Shown here: piece by piece, positions 47,675-61,165 of the stretch
Layout of the letters: the number at the start of each line of letters is the position of its first letter
Position numbering within the stretch: position 1 is the first letter of the stretch
Source: Vitellaria paradoxa
Lineage: Eukaryota > Streptophyta > Magnoliopsida > Ericales > Sapotaceae
Assembly (NCBI GenBank): GCA_019916065.1
Contig: CM034237.1
Span: 40,468,485-40,532,484, forward strand
DNA length: 64,000 nt
Reading direction: 5' to 3'
Notes under the pieces: generated by a model
Database searches by the model: none
Seen by the model: the letters and a program-made list of their open reading frames with translations, nothing else
Told to the model about the DNA's origin: nothing
Position numbers and translations under genes: made by a program

Positions 47675-48454
47675 CTTTTCCCTCTAGAAACTTGTATATT
47701 TCTTGTGAAAATGATTTACCATTGTACATCATCCCGCACCTATTTATAGTTACATGGATCATTTGGAAAATGAATATTTTTTTTGGTAAGTTAAAAAGTG
47801 AATAACCTAGGAAATTCTATTCTTTATAACTTTGCAAGGTAAATTGAACTTCGCAATAAAGCAGTGGGCATTTTGTATAATAAAAATATTTTGATGCATT
47901 ATTTTATTTCAAAATAATTAACCAACTATAAAATATTTTAAAATAATATTCACACAATTTTATCTATAATTGTTAAGAAATTTATGGATATCGTATATAT
48001 ATATCACACTTTAATGCATGGATTACTTATGCATTATATAAATATAACCACCCATAAAAAAATAATATAAATATATCCACACTTCAAGTGCATTATATAT
48101 ATATATATATATATCTACTTACCAAAAATAAAAAGAATTTCATAATATAAATATATCCACACTTTAAGTGCAATATATATATATATATATATATATCTAC
48201 TTACAAAAATAAAAAGAATGCAGTAACATCCAAATAAGAAAGAATAAATTTCAAATTTATTTGGCTAGGATACTCTACTATTTTTGGCAAACTATCTACC
48301 CGCATTTATTTAAAATATAGAAAAATTTTTACGTTCCTACTTTATTCTACTATAGGTAGCAAAGTGAATAAATTAATGATTGAGTCTATATGAGTTTACA
48401 AAGCTAATACAGTGTAAGTTGGAATTTAATTCGGTAGGATAATAATATTACCCC
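47675..48454. other. Promoter side of the peptide gene; AT-rich with a duplicated segment
   Basis: The sequence upstream of the peptide gene has a TATA-like tatttatag at 47,740-47,748 (ctataaata on the gene strand), about 70 bp before the start codon. Further out, a segment of about 80 bp ending in (TA)n and tctactta is duplicated at about 48,062-48,130 and 48,148-48,215, with phrases atatccacactt and aaaaataaaaagaat in both copies. No gene. Confidence 0.45.
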
Positions 48455-50019
48455 ACAAAATTAATTTGGATTATTTTCAATTATCATACCATTTGCAACC
48501 AAAGCCCTTATTGTATTGGAATAGTTTTTCAATTTTAAGATGTCCATAAATGGATCTAGAGTTATTCCACATTTAAAAAATATTTGAATATTTTTATGAA
48601 ATAAATTTATTAAATTGACTGAGTTATGGAAATCTAAAGTGAAATAAATAGAGTAACACAAACCAATGCCTAAAATCAATTAGATGAATCGAGTTCATTT
48701 AAAGAAAACCAAGCGAGAGAAATTTAATCTTATGTTCCATTTTAGCATTTTATCAAACACTTAGGTTACTTAGCCATTTTAGTTTTAATAAAAATTTTCA
48801 ATCATATATATAATATAACTAAATATGTAAGCTAGCTATCACAATAGTTAGAGTGTCAAAATAACACATATATCCAATTATAATAACTCTATGACATTTG
48901 GAAGCTCATTAGGTAATTTTAGATTAATAGTTCACTTAACACTTCATCGAACAATAGGTGTGCATTACTAATTTGGGCCTTAGAAATTTATATAGATCAA
49001 TCCAAGCTTAGGTACATTGTATTGAGACAGTTTAAGAAGTATTTAAGCTTTGGAACACTAAAATTAAATAATTCAAAAGTCCACTTTAAGATTGCATGGC
49101 AACCATACTACCACAGTGCTACCACACATGAGCCTAGCTAACCATTTGGATAAGGGCCCCGGACGGAGTGCTAGATTTTATAATCTAGTTACAGGTTCTC
49201 TAGATTGCTCTGTTTTGTTTTCTGTCCAAACAAGCCTAATTTTGGTGTTCTGAATCCTATTTTGTGCATAAATATATATGAACATTCATAAATTAAGTTC
49301 ATAAATTAAGTATACATACTTAGGAATATAAATGTACACTTAATTGCAAAAATTATAAATCAAATCAATCAAATTTCAAGCATAATAAAGTTCATGTTTC
49401 AACCTAGAAAAATACTTCAACTTCAAATTAACCCTACACATGATCATTCTAGTTCGAATTAAAAACATAGAACACAATTTAAGAGGTTTGTCATCCTACC
49501 TCAATGAATAATTTGGGTGACCAAGTCCAAGAAAGAGAAAAAAATCAAGCTCTCCGAAAATCACTCGAACTGGAAAGTTTCAACCTTTTCTTTCTCTTTT
49601 TCTTGGCCGAACCCCACCAATTCTTCAACCAATACTTGAAATTTTAGAGATCACACTAATCTCACACCTCTCTGGATGCTTTAGATAATAAAAACCTGTC
49701 CGGTGAAGGAAGACAAGGCCCTTCTTTCAAGCTTCAAAGCCTCCAAACTTGGATCAAGGATGTCGAATGGATATCATGATATACAAATGTTACAGCGTTC
49801 TATTGTTTAAGCAAATGATTCAGTGAAAGTTTTGAATGAATTAGAGGAAGAAGACAATAGTTGCAGAAGATTGATTAAGAGTTACTATTCATAAGTCAAC
49901 TCAGTAAGTAATGAGATGAGTTGGATGATGGGTGATCCATGAGTTAATGGGTTGGGTTGAACTAATGGGTAAATGGGTTAGTGGTTGTTTGGATGAAAAG
50001 TCTAGAAATTTCATTTTAA
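48455..50019 (-). repeat. Old Tekay-family LTR, left part
   Basis: Aligns with 24,660-26,400 of the intact element's LTR. Examples are ttgcaaccaaagccctta, atttagcattttatcaaa and tcatcctacctcaatgaa. It is strongly diverged and truncated on its left. The remaining 159 bp of the LTR lie at 54,458-54,616, beyond a later insertion. Confidence 0.75.
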
Positions 50020-53000
50020 TGTCATACCCCGAAATCCACACACTTGGGGACATGGGAACTAAACCCATAAATCATCTTACTTCAAACACTAATCAGGGCG
50101 GAAGCGATAAATAATTGATATCAACATTAGAATATCTAAAGGTCTAACAACTATCACAAAAAGGCTACAAAACTACACACCACAAACAAAGCCCAAACGT
50201 ACATCCAAAATACATTCAACGCACACAAAATAAAACCAAAGAAGATAAAAATCAGTTACCCTATCTCATAGGTCCATCACAAGCATCTGCCTCTATAAGA
50301 TCAGTTGTAGGAGGTGAGCACTAAACTATGTGTGCTCAATATAAAGCATATAAGAGTATAATCTTATATCATGTGAGGCAACAGTACTTAATCAACAATA
50401 GTTAAGTAAACATCTCAACCATATATCATAACAATATCATCATGTCCATGTTCATCATATTGTTTTAAATTAAACAACTAATTAGCCATAATTGCAATCT
50501 TATGCTAACATAACCATCATCTCAATCAAAAACACATATTACAATATCTATTTATGGTTAGGTACTTTGTAGGTTAGTCTGTGGCCACAGAACTAACCTA
50601 AATATCCAGATAGCATTGGTCCTGCAGTTCCCATTCTATTAATAGCCCTGGTCTCATAGTCTTAGCCTATCAAATCAAATCTCCAGACTTCAACGTGGGG
50701 TACAAATAGTCCTAAAGTATTAAGTGTAGAGATAGCCTTAGTTTTTCAGTCCCGTTTCTCAATGATAGCCCTGGTCCTCAGTCCTAGTCTATTGATAGCT
50801 CTGGTCTCATTAGTCCCCAAGTTTTATCAAATCTTGCCTCAATCAGCTAATATACGTTAATGCAAAGTCGTATATACAATTCATAGGTTTCTAATCTATG
50901 GGTTGTGCTAAATCACCGTGCGTAGGTTTCAAAACTTTGATCTTGGGCTCTAAAATCTACTCTTTCTAGTATATTTAACGACTCCAAATATCAAAATTAA
51001 ATCCTTTTATAATCATCACAACATACATAGGATAAATCCCTAAATTAGGCTTTTATATTCTTCCCTTTACCTTATAGTTTTATGAAGTGTAAATGTATTC
51101 CGGGTCTAAGTTTCATGTTGCCCCTCCATAAATATTATTTTCATTACAAATCTATCAGATGAAATCTCATGCGATCATATTCAAGAATATATATAGCTAA
51201 CTTGATAAATAAATTTTATATCAAGCTTTTCTTGACAAAGAATGATTTAGGAGATAAATTTTGATAATTCATGTAAAATAAAATATTTTCAATTAATTAA
51301 AAACCCTAAAATGCTTATAATTAGCTCTAGTTTCATAAAATAAAATTTAGAATTTATTCATGTAGCCAATTAATACAGATTTTAAGAAAACTAAATGGGG
51401 TGTTCTTATTTAGGACCACAAAACAAACCCAATTTCATGATTTTTCTAAAATTCATTTTTAAATCCAAAAGTTATGAAATTTTTATAGACGACTCAGTCA
51501 TATGTCTATCTTTTACACCAAAAATCAAACTGGTGTCAGTGCAGCATATAAACCAAACAGTTAACTTTTAACTATTTTTATAAAATTAATTTTACTCTAA
51601 AAATTATAAAATTTTTTATTGTAGACTTTTTAAAACGTCTCGTTTCATTGTAAGACTTTCATAAACTAATCCAGCATCTATGTATACCTTTTTTACCAAA
51701 AACTAGACTGGTACCAGCATAATAATTTAAACCTAATATTCCAGTTTCACAATTTTTATAAAATTCATTTTAACTCAAAAATTTATAAATTTTTACTAAA
51801 TACTCTTGTACAGTTTTTTTGCATGGGTAAAAATATAAAAAATTAATTCAATCTCTAAGTATGATTTTTATATAAAAAAAAAATAGTATACTAGTTCTAT
51901 TACAAAAATTTCTAGAATTCATATAACCAAAAAAAAAAAAAAAAATCAATGCATGGATCACTTTCCTCCTACTCAAGTACATATTCAATAAGTATGCATA
52001 TTCAAATTAATAATAACATGACTCATACAACCAACTTTCATACCTATTCAAGCGATATGATTTGCAAATAAAATTAAGAAAGAAAACCTTATATGCTAAT
52101 CCTACTGACCTTGTTACATGACCGCTTGTAGAATGTGTATCTAATTAACCCCTAAGTGCAAGGGTGTGCGGTGTAGTTTTAACTCGGTGAGTACGAGGTT
52201 GAATCCACAGGGAACCTAAAAGTTTAGTTTTCTAGTTATCAAGAATGCTCAAAATTCAAATACTATAAAATTGTAAAAGTTCTCTACCTAAATTCGAAAG
52301 GTGGTAAATTCGAAACTTAATTAAACCTGAACAAGAATTAAATAAGGAAGTTGCCAAGAAAACAATTCTTAAATAAAAATATTTTATAATTTTAAAAATG
52401 CTTAAATGTGAATTCAAGAATTAAAGAAAGTTCTCTAACCTAATCAAGATTTCAAGAAAAAAAGCAATTAATTTAAAAATCAAATTCAAGGTAGATTAAA
52501 GAATTCAAGATTAAGAGGTTTCTTGATCCAATTTACAAGTTTGGGTAGTTTACTACTTCACTACGGGATGTGTTAAAACTACAATCTATAGTTCACGTAG
52601 AAAGGATCTATAGATTGGTATGATATCATCATTAACGTTCACGAAAGTCCCAAAACACAGCTTTCAAATCACGTTGATATGGATTATAAAACCGGAACGA
52701 TATCTGTTAAATCGTTGGGTTCAAATCTGAATTAGGGTTTATTCAAGAATTATCAAGAAATTATAACCAAGAGTTTTCACCAGTGATTACAGAGAATGTG
52801 GTCAAAAACTCTTGTTTTTGAAAGTTTCTTAAACAAATGAAATCAGATTTGTTTTCAAAACCAATTCTTAATTTGTTCAAAAGTTTAACCAATCATCACC
52901 GAAAACCTTCACCAGTGATTACAGAGAATGTAGTCAAAGGTTTTCGTTTTCGATATGTTTGAAACAAAGAAGAAAGATTTGAAAATCGTAGATCACTATG

Positions 53001-54457
53001 CATGGTTTTAAGATCCATGCGAAGGATCTACGCACATCCCTTGATCAAGCAAACTACCCTTTTTTGATCCGTTGGATCAAGAACTAGGGTTTTATGCTAC
53101 GTTCATAACAAGATCCGTACACATTGATCCAAACATTAAACAAGAATCAAGAAACAAGAATAAAGAACGAATATAAACTAACTACGAATAAAGATTTTAT
53201 TAATCTAAGCAAAAACAGTACCGTACTTCGAAGAACGAAAAGAATAACGAATAATCATGAAAGCTGAAACGAATCCACAAAGTGTTGCACAAATCTTCAA
53301 AAACATCTCTCTAAATGAAAAGAAATCTCTCAAAAAATCTCAAAACCTCTCAAGAAAGTTCAGAAAATTCCCCCCTATGGCGACTGTCCGTGGGTTCTTT
53401 TTATACTAAAACTCAAAAACCCTAAAATGGTGCAACAAAAATTTCCCCGCATGTCCCAGGTGTCTGGACGGCAGCAGGCTCCAGACTCTATTTTCGTCAG
53501 CTTCTTGTTCTGCGGTCTTGAAGGTGTCCAGACACCCACTCCATACAAGTACACCATGAGCTATCCTTCATCATTTTCTTCGTCTTTAGCACTCCCAATT
53601 GCTTTGATTGAACCGTTTTCACTACAATTAAGAAAAATAATCCATATTAGTGAAATATTAACAAAACGCATAAATAAATTAAGAAAATGCATGATTTTAT
53701 GTGAAAATTTAGGACTTCTAATTACACTTTTCAAGCGTAATCATTGCACACGTAGAAGATCGGTATGTATTAATCAAATATACAAACTCAAGTTGGTCAT
53801 TTCTTTACGAGGAAAACCTCCGACAATCCACACTCCAGGCTACTCTTAGATTCAGCACAAACACACTGTAGCTATCTCAAGAAGAAAACCTTTCTTCTTC
53901 TTCTTTTCTTTTTCACACGAATTAGTCAGACTCTAGGTCTTTGAGTATATATATCTCTCTCTCTTACTCTATATAAATATATAACTCTCTCTCTCTTTTT
54001 CTCTTTCTCTCTTTCTTCAATTCAGATTATTATTCTTTTTTTGTTGGGGAAAAAAATGGGGGGTTATATAGGGAGGGATTTATACAAACTATGCAAAGAG
54101 CTTCCCTATAAGCCTTACCTCTTGCCTTCCCTAAACACCCATTAAATCTACCACCCAACTCCACCAATAGGCTTCACTTCTTCCGTCCACCAACCACAAC
54201 ACGTACACCTCCCCTTTCCATCAACAGAATTCGCCTCTTCACTTGACCAATAGAAAGCTACCTTACTCTTGACCAATCAAAATATTCCCAGCACAAACAT
54301 ATATATACATGCATAATTATATATATGTACATAAATTAATCTTATTAAGCTAGCACAACATTTAAATAACACAACATATAAATAAATAAAATAAAGTAAT
54401 AAAATCTGAATTTATAATAAATTTAAAATATATTTTTGAAAAATCTGAGTTCTTACA
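50020..54457 (-). mobile_element. Second gypsy-type LTR inserted in the old Tekay LTR
   Basis: On the plus strand it starts TGTCATACCCCGAAATCC and ends GAGTTCTTACA; read on the minus strand it is TGTAAGAAC...GGTATGACA. TTAA occurs at both borders, and the host LTR alignment resumes exactly across it. There is no PBS, polypurine tract or pol, so it looks like a solo LTR. Its 4.4-kb length is inflated by the nested 1.6-kb repeat at 52,134-53,751. The interior near 50,560-50,900 has several related lines built on agccctggtc/tagtcc, a degenerate tandem array. Confidence 0.7.
52134..53751 (-). repeat. 1.6-kb LTR-like repeat, copy 1
   Basis: Flanked by GTAGAA on both sides (52,128-52,133 and 53,752-53,757). 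Read on the minus strand it matches the plus-strand repeat at about 61,220-62,800: a start with tgattac(g/a)cttgaaaagtgta, a central TATA-like tataaaaaga near 53,400, repeated caccagtgattacagagaatg phrases (also 52,777 and 52,909), and an end near cctcgtactcaccgagtt. No coding sequence. Size, TATA position and the tail phrase ccctgtggattcaacc suggest a solo LTR of a gypsy (Athila/Tat-like) family, but the termini are not canonical. Confidence 0.6.
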
Positions 54458-54616
54458 TTAAACCTGCACATATAGTGGAATTAAATCTAAAAATGCTTCC
54501 AACAAATTTATCATTCCAAAAAATTTCAAATCCTAAATTTTCTAAAATTCTATCATAATAAATATGATTACCACATTTAAATAAATTATTGAAGGAGAAA
54601 AATTTAGGTTATTACA
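54458..54616 (-). repeat. Old Tekay-family LTR, right part
   Basis: Continues the LTR interrupted at 50,019. It matches 26,394-26,552 and ends ggttattaca, the same LTR terminus as the intact element. No polypurine tract follows, so this was either a solo LTR or an outer LTR. Confidence 0.8.
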
Positions 54617-54654
54617 CTAATGTCATGTTTGTTGTGATGTCCAATCTTTTAAAT

Positions 54655-57545
54655 TTTATCAAAAATCATGTAATGAAGTGTAACCCTATGAGATGACTCT
54701 ATTGCGCAAATGGTTGGAAATTGGTGGTGTAGAATTGAAAATGACGTCTAGGAAGATTTTGGTTTTGAAGGATGTTAGATATATTCCTAAAGTTAGAAGA
54801 AATCTTATTAGCGGTTCTTTTTAGTCAAGTAAGAATACAAAGTTGTAATGGAGTCAAATAGAGTAGTAATTTTAAAGAATAATGTATTTGTTAGCAAGGG
54901 ATATGTTAGTAATGGATTATTTAAATTAAATGTAGCTTTTGAGGTTTGTAATTCTACTCCTAAAGTTTTCTTTGTTGAATCTTGTGATGTTTGGCATGAG
55001 AAAATTTGACATGTATGTTTGAATAACCCTTGGAAACGTAGGGGATCATAGGGAAAATGCGGGAATTAAGAAACACTTTTAAGCATAGATGATTATCATA
55101 AGAGATTCCCTGACCTGTGTAATCTTATGTCGTCCCCATCCCCTTTCCAACTTGTTTGTTTCCATTGCTTGTCTAGGGTTGAGCCCTGGGATTTCATGAT
55201 GGACCAATTTTTTTTTCTCCATATCATTCAAAAATGAAAAAAAAAAATGATGGATCTTGATTTTATTCCCAAATCTTGTAGATTTTGAACATAAGTGTCA
55301 AATTTGCGTACACGGCAGATAGCCTAGGAAACCATACAAAAGTGTAAATAGAAATTGAAAGCGCTCTGCTGGGATCCTTATAGGTTGAAAAGATTGCAGT
55401 TAGTTTGATAATGATCAAGTGATATTGCTTCATTCGACTTAAACCAAGGAATCCCTTAGATATGATGAGAAATGATTCTTCTCAAATCTTAGAACTCATA
55501 CATAGTGATGTTTATGATTCTAATATGCCTCCTACTAGAGTGGGAAACACAAATATTTTATAACTTTCATTGTTGATTGCTTTAAGAATTGTTATGTTTA
55601 TCTTATAAAGACGAAGGATGAAGTTTATAGTAAGTTCAAAATTTACAAAACTGAACTTGAAAATTAATTAGAGAAGAGTATTAATATACTTAGGTCTGAT
55701 AGAGAGATGAATATTCTTTCACTGAACGTAACAATTTTTATAAAGAATATGGTATAATGCATGAAGTAATACTCTTTACTCTCCTCAATCTAACGAAGTA
55801 GCTGAAAGGAAAAATAGAACATTGATGGCCATGGTTGATTTAATGTTAATTAGCTCTTGATTACCAGAGTTGTGGGCGAATCCATATTCAGTGCGTGTTT
55901 TATCTAAAATAGAGTAACTATGAAAGACAAATGAATCCCCTTATGAATATATAGAAGAATAGAGTCCTTAACTTGAAATTCTCAAAAATCTGGGGGTGCT
56001 TAGCAAAAGTTGCAATACTTGATCCTTAAAAGAAAGAGATTGGACCTAAAATTGTTGAGATTATTTTTATATGACATGCTCAAAATAGTAACGCAAATAG
56101 ATTCCTAGTTTTTAACTTTGAAATTAATGGTAGAATGTCAAAAATCCAATAAAATTCTTCGATGACGTGTGTGACCAACTGAAGAGGGTATGTCTATATG
56201 GTTAGATGGTTGGTTCAAGGGTAGAAATATCTGAACTCCTCCTTTCCATACTTGAGTCTTGCAACACACTATCGACCAGGTAGGGTTCGGCCGAGCACCT
56301 TCCAACAATCAAGTTAGCATTAGTGAATAATAAAGGTGAGATTGGGAGAGAAAACAACAGAGTTTTAGTAAGGCAAAAGTGTGTTTTTCCTTCATCCTTT
56401 AACCTTTTCCTATTTATAGCTTTCTAAGCACATGTATGCCTACTGTATAGGACAATTTGGACCACAATGCAAGAATAGTGGGTAATAGAGCAACCAAACC
56501 ATTGGGATCGTGGGTAGTAGAGCAATAAACAGCTTATACCTTTGCAGAACGTGGTGAAAATGGGGTCTTTCTAGATGTTTGCCAAGTGTCCCCTTTCTAA
56601 ATATCTCTCATATGTCTAAACACCCCTTCCAAATGGTGTATCTAATAATATAATAATAGAATCTAAAGATATTACATTTTTTGAAGTTTTTTCCCCTATA
56701 ATACTAAAATATCAAAACTAATAAATACTAATATTTTGGAAAACCTTTCCGCTAGTTCATCTATTTTTAAAGATAAAAAGTTAGAACCTCTAGTAGAATT
56801 AAGGAGGTTTAAGAGAGCTAGGATAGAAACTAACTTTGACGATAATATAATACCTTTTTAGTGGAAGGAGGCCCTACAACTTATAAGGAAGACATATCAT
56901 CTCTAGATCCACCTTTTTGGAAAGAAACCATTAATAATGAAATGAAGTCTATTTACAAATAATACTTGGGAGCGGGTTGACTTACCTCCTGGAAATAAAG
57001 TGATTACGTGTAAATGGATATTTAAAAGAAAATTGAAGTCTGATGGAGGTATCGTTAAATATAAGGCTAGATTGGTGGCTAAAAGATTCATACAAAAGAA
57101 ATGGATTAATTATTTTGATACATTTTTACCTGTGACTAGTATCACTAACATTGGAGCCTTAATCGCCTTAGGATCTATTTACAAATTAGTAATTCATCAA
57201 ATGGATGTAAACACTACCTTTTTGAATGGAGATTTATAAGATAAAATACATATGGATTCATCTGAAGGTTGTAAAGAACGAGAACAAAAGATGTGTAAAG
57301 TAGCAAAATCTTTGTATGGTCTTAACAAGCACCTAAAAAGTGGTATGAAAAGTTTAATAAAGAATTTGGATTTAAGATTAATGAACATCACAAGTGTTTA
57401 TATTTGAAAGAGGACAATAAGAATCATGATATATTGTCTTTTTATGTGGATGATATATTAATCTTTGAGACAAACTTGGAGATAGTAGAGGATGTTAAAA
57501 GCTATCTTTTGAGGAAACTTTTTGCCATCCTTAATTGTGAATATT
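54655..57545 (+). pseudogene. Heavily decayed Ty1/copia pol (Tork-like)
   Basis: Recognisable domains occur in order, all broken by stops and frameshifts. The protease/pre-integrase region is at 54,740-55,020 (KDVRYIPKVRRNLIS, then SCDVWHEK). Integrase core is at 55,480-55,900 (ILELIHSDVYDS, SNEVAERKNRTLM). Reverse transcriptase is at 56,760-57,520 (NTWERVDLPPGNKVITCKWI, YKARLVAKRF, HQMDVNTTFLNGDL, and FYVDDILIF at about 57,441). The longest open piece is 57,000-57,239. Two stretches without homology, about 55,025-55,240 and 56,165-56,680, interrupt it and are probably later insertions. RNase H and LTRs are not seen. Confidence 0.85.
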
Positions 57546-58792
57546 AATTCTTTGTTTCTGAATATTAATTTGATGATGAAATTAGTAAATAGAAACATAA
57601 AAACATTTATTACTGCATGATTCTAAGTTCATTATTTGTTGAAGTGCTGTGAACTAATCATCTTTTTTCTTTAATCGTGTAGATAGTGGAAAGATATGGA
57701 GCTAGCAAAAAAGTAGAGCTTCATAGGAGACAGGATTATTGAAAGCTTTTTTTTTTTTTTTAACAGATATTGTTATCTCTAATTTTTTTATATCTGCTTC
57801 ATTCTTACATGATTTGGTTGATGAGTTTCATTAAATCTCTATGTAGGGATGGACCTGAGTGAGTTTATTTGTATTAGATTATTTAATTTACATTTGTAAA
57901 AAAAAAAAAAAAACTATATAATTGTTGAGGTGCTTTATATTCATAACTATTTTGTAACTTTGCAAAGTACTTGAATTTGAATATAGATGTTGTCCAGTTA
58001 TAATTGTGAGTCTACAGAGAATTTGTTTTTTAAAATGTTGTAATGTGTGTAGTGGATGGATATGCATTTTATTTTTATCTACACAAAGTGTATTTTTTAA
58101 ATTTATGTATGTATATATATATATATATATTGTTTTAAAATATATATCCATTGGTATCTTAGTGATACAACTTGGTATAAAATAATGAATTCATTTTGTT
58201 TTATTAGTTTAATTTTTAAACGGGTTGAATCTAGGTTCGCGGGTTTGATATAACCCATATCCAACTCGCCTAATAATGACCAATTATTAAATGAATATAA
58301 TTAGGTTCAACCCGTTTAATCATAACCGATTATGACCTGATCAAACTGCACATTTGCTAGCTCTAATTGGGAACCTCATAAAAAAAGTTCAATGGGTGAT
58401 AACAATCTATCTTGCGTGACTTATATCCAACACCACTAATTATATATGAAGACATTTCCCAAATTATTCTCCTATTCATCCTTAAGGCATCTGTGCTATG
58501 AAAATGTGACATTAAGGATGGTGAATGAGTTCAAGGCAAGCAAACTCTCGTAAGGTAACCCTTGGAGAATTGACCTAAACGAGAGTTATTGTGAGGCCAT
58601 GATTATGAGAATTAGGCTACTCTCTAAGACCTCTCACGAGAATTAATATCAGTGTATGGCCTTTAATAGCACTAGCTTGTGAACTATGTCCAAAAGTTAG
58701 TACTATGTGTATAACATATCAAACTCTAGCTCAAAATGTCTAATTCAAGACTTAGTTCACTATGATCCTTGAGAGAAAGATTATTAACACTA
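57546..58792. other. No gene; AT-rich DNA
   Basis: Includes a poly(A) tract at 57,898-57,913, a (TA)n tract near 58,111-58,130 and the short palindromic element below. I see no exon structure. Confidence 0.4.
58216..58319. mobile_element. Miniature palindromic element with 14-bp perfect TIRs
   Basis: TTAAACGGGTTGAA at 58,216-58,229 is perfectly inverted at 58,306-58,319. The interior has further facing motifs (cgggtttgatataaccca). It is 104 bp long and non-coding. It resembles a foldback MITE. No clear target duplication. Confidence 0.55.
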
Positions 58793-61165
58793 TGTCATGC
58801 CTCGTATCTCGAAGTGAGTGCATGATGTCACACATAGTATGCAACAATCTTATATTTTTCCTAATTAGAGCAATGGCCACCCTCAAGCAGACATTCACCA
58901 TCTATAATAATAAACTATCAATAATAATAATGTAGCCTTGGTTAAACCAAGACAATAGCTTCAATACAATCCCACACAACATAATAAATAATCTTGACCT
59001 TATGATTTTACAACCCAATTGAATAAAGTTAAATAAAATATTATTACAGTCCTGACTGAAATGAAAATGATAACATGCATTCCTTAGTAAACTAGTAACT
59101 AATTCAATGCAATGGGACCCACCTAATGATTAGGATCTGCACCTACACCAAAATTTATAGGGACATAAACACAAATTACTTGTGCCCATGATGCATAATA
59201 CCAATATATAAAACATATAATCATACTAAATCCAATGTTCGATAAATCATATACCAAGTAATAACCAGAATCAATAAATCTAAATCATATGCCAAGTAAT
59301 AATCAGAATCAATAAATCATAATCAATATCAACAACTGAACCATCACATTTCTAATTACACAACTATGAATTCTCTTTTATTCCTTTAACATTTTCATAT
59401 CATCGCATCATATTATAGGGTAGATACTGTCAATATCATTTTATGAGCCAGCATCCAACGAAAATAATTAACTAAACACTTTGTATTTGTGATCATCATA
59501 CCACAGGCCATAATTAGCCAAAATCATAACTGTCATGTTGTTGGCTGCTAATCCACTAGTATAAAAATCAACTCCTGCATAGTTTAGGGTTTTTCAACCC
59601 AATGGTAGTCTTTATACGCTCCCTATTTTCCCAATATCTACCAACTTGCAGTTGTAATATCATTCTCTTGTCATTATCTTTATTATCATCATTTCAACAT
59701 TATTTTCACAATAATTCATTAATACACATCACTAATTATTTCATCTCTTTCTACTTTCCTTATCATGTTTTAATCGTACTCATCATCTTATTATCACAAT
59801 CATCCATTGATAATGGATTCATAGTATCATTATCAAAGTCTTTAACACCTTATAGTAACCATAGCAAGTTCACATCATCATTTGCTTGAATATTATAACA
59901 ACCATATATAAAATAGCATTCCTCTAACATATTCATTCAAAGTATTCAATCCATGTCTCTTACTTCATATAATCCTATTTATTGGATTAGAGCAATTATA
60001 AAATTTCATATTTAAGTTCATTTATGTCCAAGGTTCAAAGCAAATATGCATTTCATAAGACAAATGGAACAACTTAACATTCTAGTGGAAGCTCATGTGC
60101 TCAAGGATCCCATCCCATACGCCCGGGGAGGAGACCAGTGTTGGGAAACGATACTCCATTTCTGTAAAGTTTTGATTTCAATCATTTGATCTCATGTTTG
60201 CCTTATTTAGAGCTATTTTAACAAAATTATTTAGTTCAGATGGGAACATCAGACTTTGAGGAACACAATGAATGGTTAATTTGAAATTTTAGCTAGTATA
60301 GATTAAGTTATGAATTTATGTTCACTTTCTTCTCCACAGGTAGATAAATATATGTATACAAGTGTATAACTCGAGTTTTCTTCCACAGTAGGCCTTTAAG
60401 GTTCCAAATAAATATATCAATAACATCCTAGCATTTTCTACACATCATATATATATGTAGAATGCATAAATTCCCTTACCTCATTGATGAACTGAAGAAA
60501 AAACAAAAACTATAATTCGCCAGTGTTATACCAAAAACTTCGTAAATGTCATATGTGCAAACCATTGATCCTTACATCAAATGACCATGCCATTATGTTC
60601 AGAATGGATCTAATTTTTAAGTTGTAAAGTTAATTTGCTTTGGTTAAAATTACAGGTACCTCCCGATCATTGATCTTTTCTTTATTCTTGGTTCTTTCAT
60701 TCATCTATGTGAACCAAAAACACAAAACACATAGTGTACATGCATATATGCACGCATAGAACCTTCCAGAGGAAAACAAATTGACCTTCCCCCATTTCTG
60801 CTCTCCCTTTCCTCTATAGCCAAGCCATGAAATGGCTAAGAGCAGCGACTAATAGGACTACATTGGCGCGTGGTCGAAAAGCCTAAAAAAAATGTAGATA
60901 TGACGTTATTTCCCCGGTGCTTGACCTTAGATGGGGATCCACTCGACCACAGGCATGTACCCGAGTTGTCCTTTCCGTGCACCTAGGGTCCTTCTCTTTG
61001 GCCCTTTTGTCTACTTTTTGATATCTTAGGCCCAAATTCTTTCAAACCCAACCTAGTATAGCTTACTATTCAATCCAATATGAATTACATTTACCTTTTT
61101 ATTTTATTACACCTATGTCCAAATTTATAAATTTATTAAAATTCAACAAATTTTGGGTCATTACA
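58793..61165 (-). mobile_element. Gypsy solo LTR with exact target duplication CACTA
   Basis: A 2,373-bp LTR in minus orientation: TGTAATGACCCAAAATTT (61,165 downwards) to GGCATGACA (58,793). CACTA flanks both sides (58,788-58,792 and 61,166-61,170). It is homologous to the plus-strand solo LTR at 42,927-44,997 and better preserved at the ends. The interior shared phrases include cataattagccaa and tagggacat. No PBS, polypurine tract or coding sequence. Confidence 0.88.

Noticed and set aside
53375..53849. 140-aa plus-strand ORF in the LTR-like repeat
   Set aside because: It crosses the boundary of the nested repeat at 53,751 and has no counterpart in the inverted copy, so it is a chance frame.
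55025..55240. Organelle DNA insertion (NUPT/NUMT)
   Set aside because: Composition is slightly richer in GC, but no chloroplast or mitochondrial gene can be recognised.
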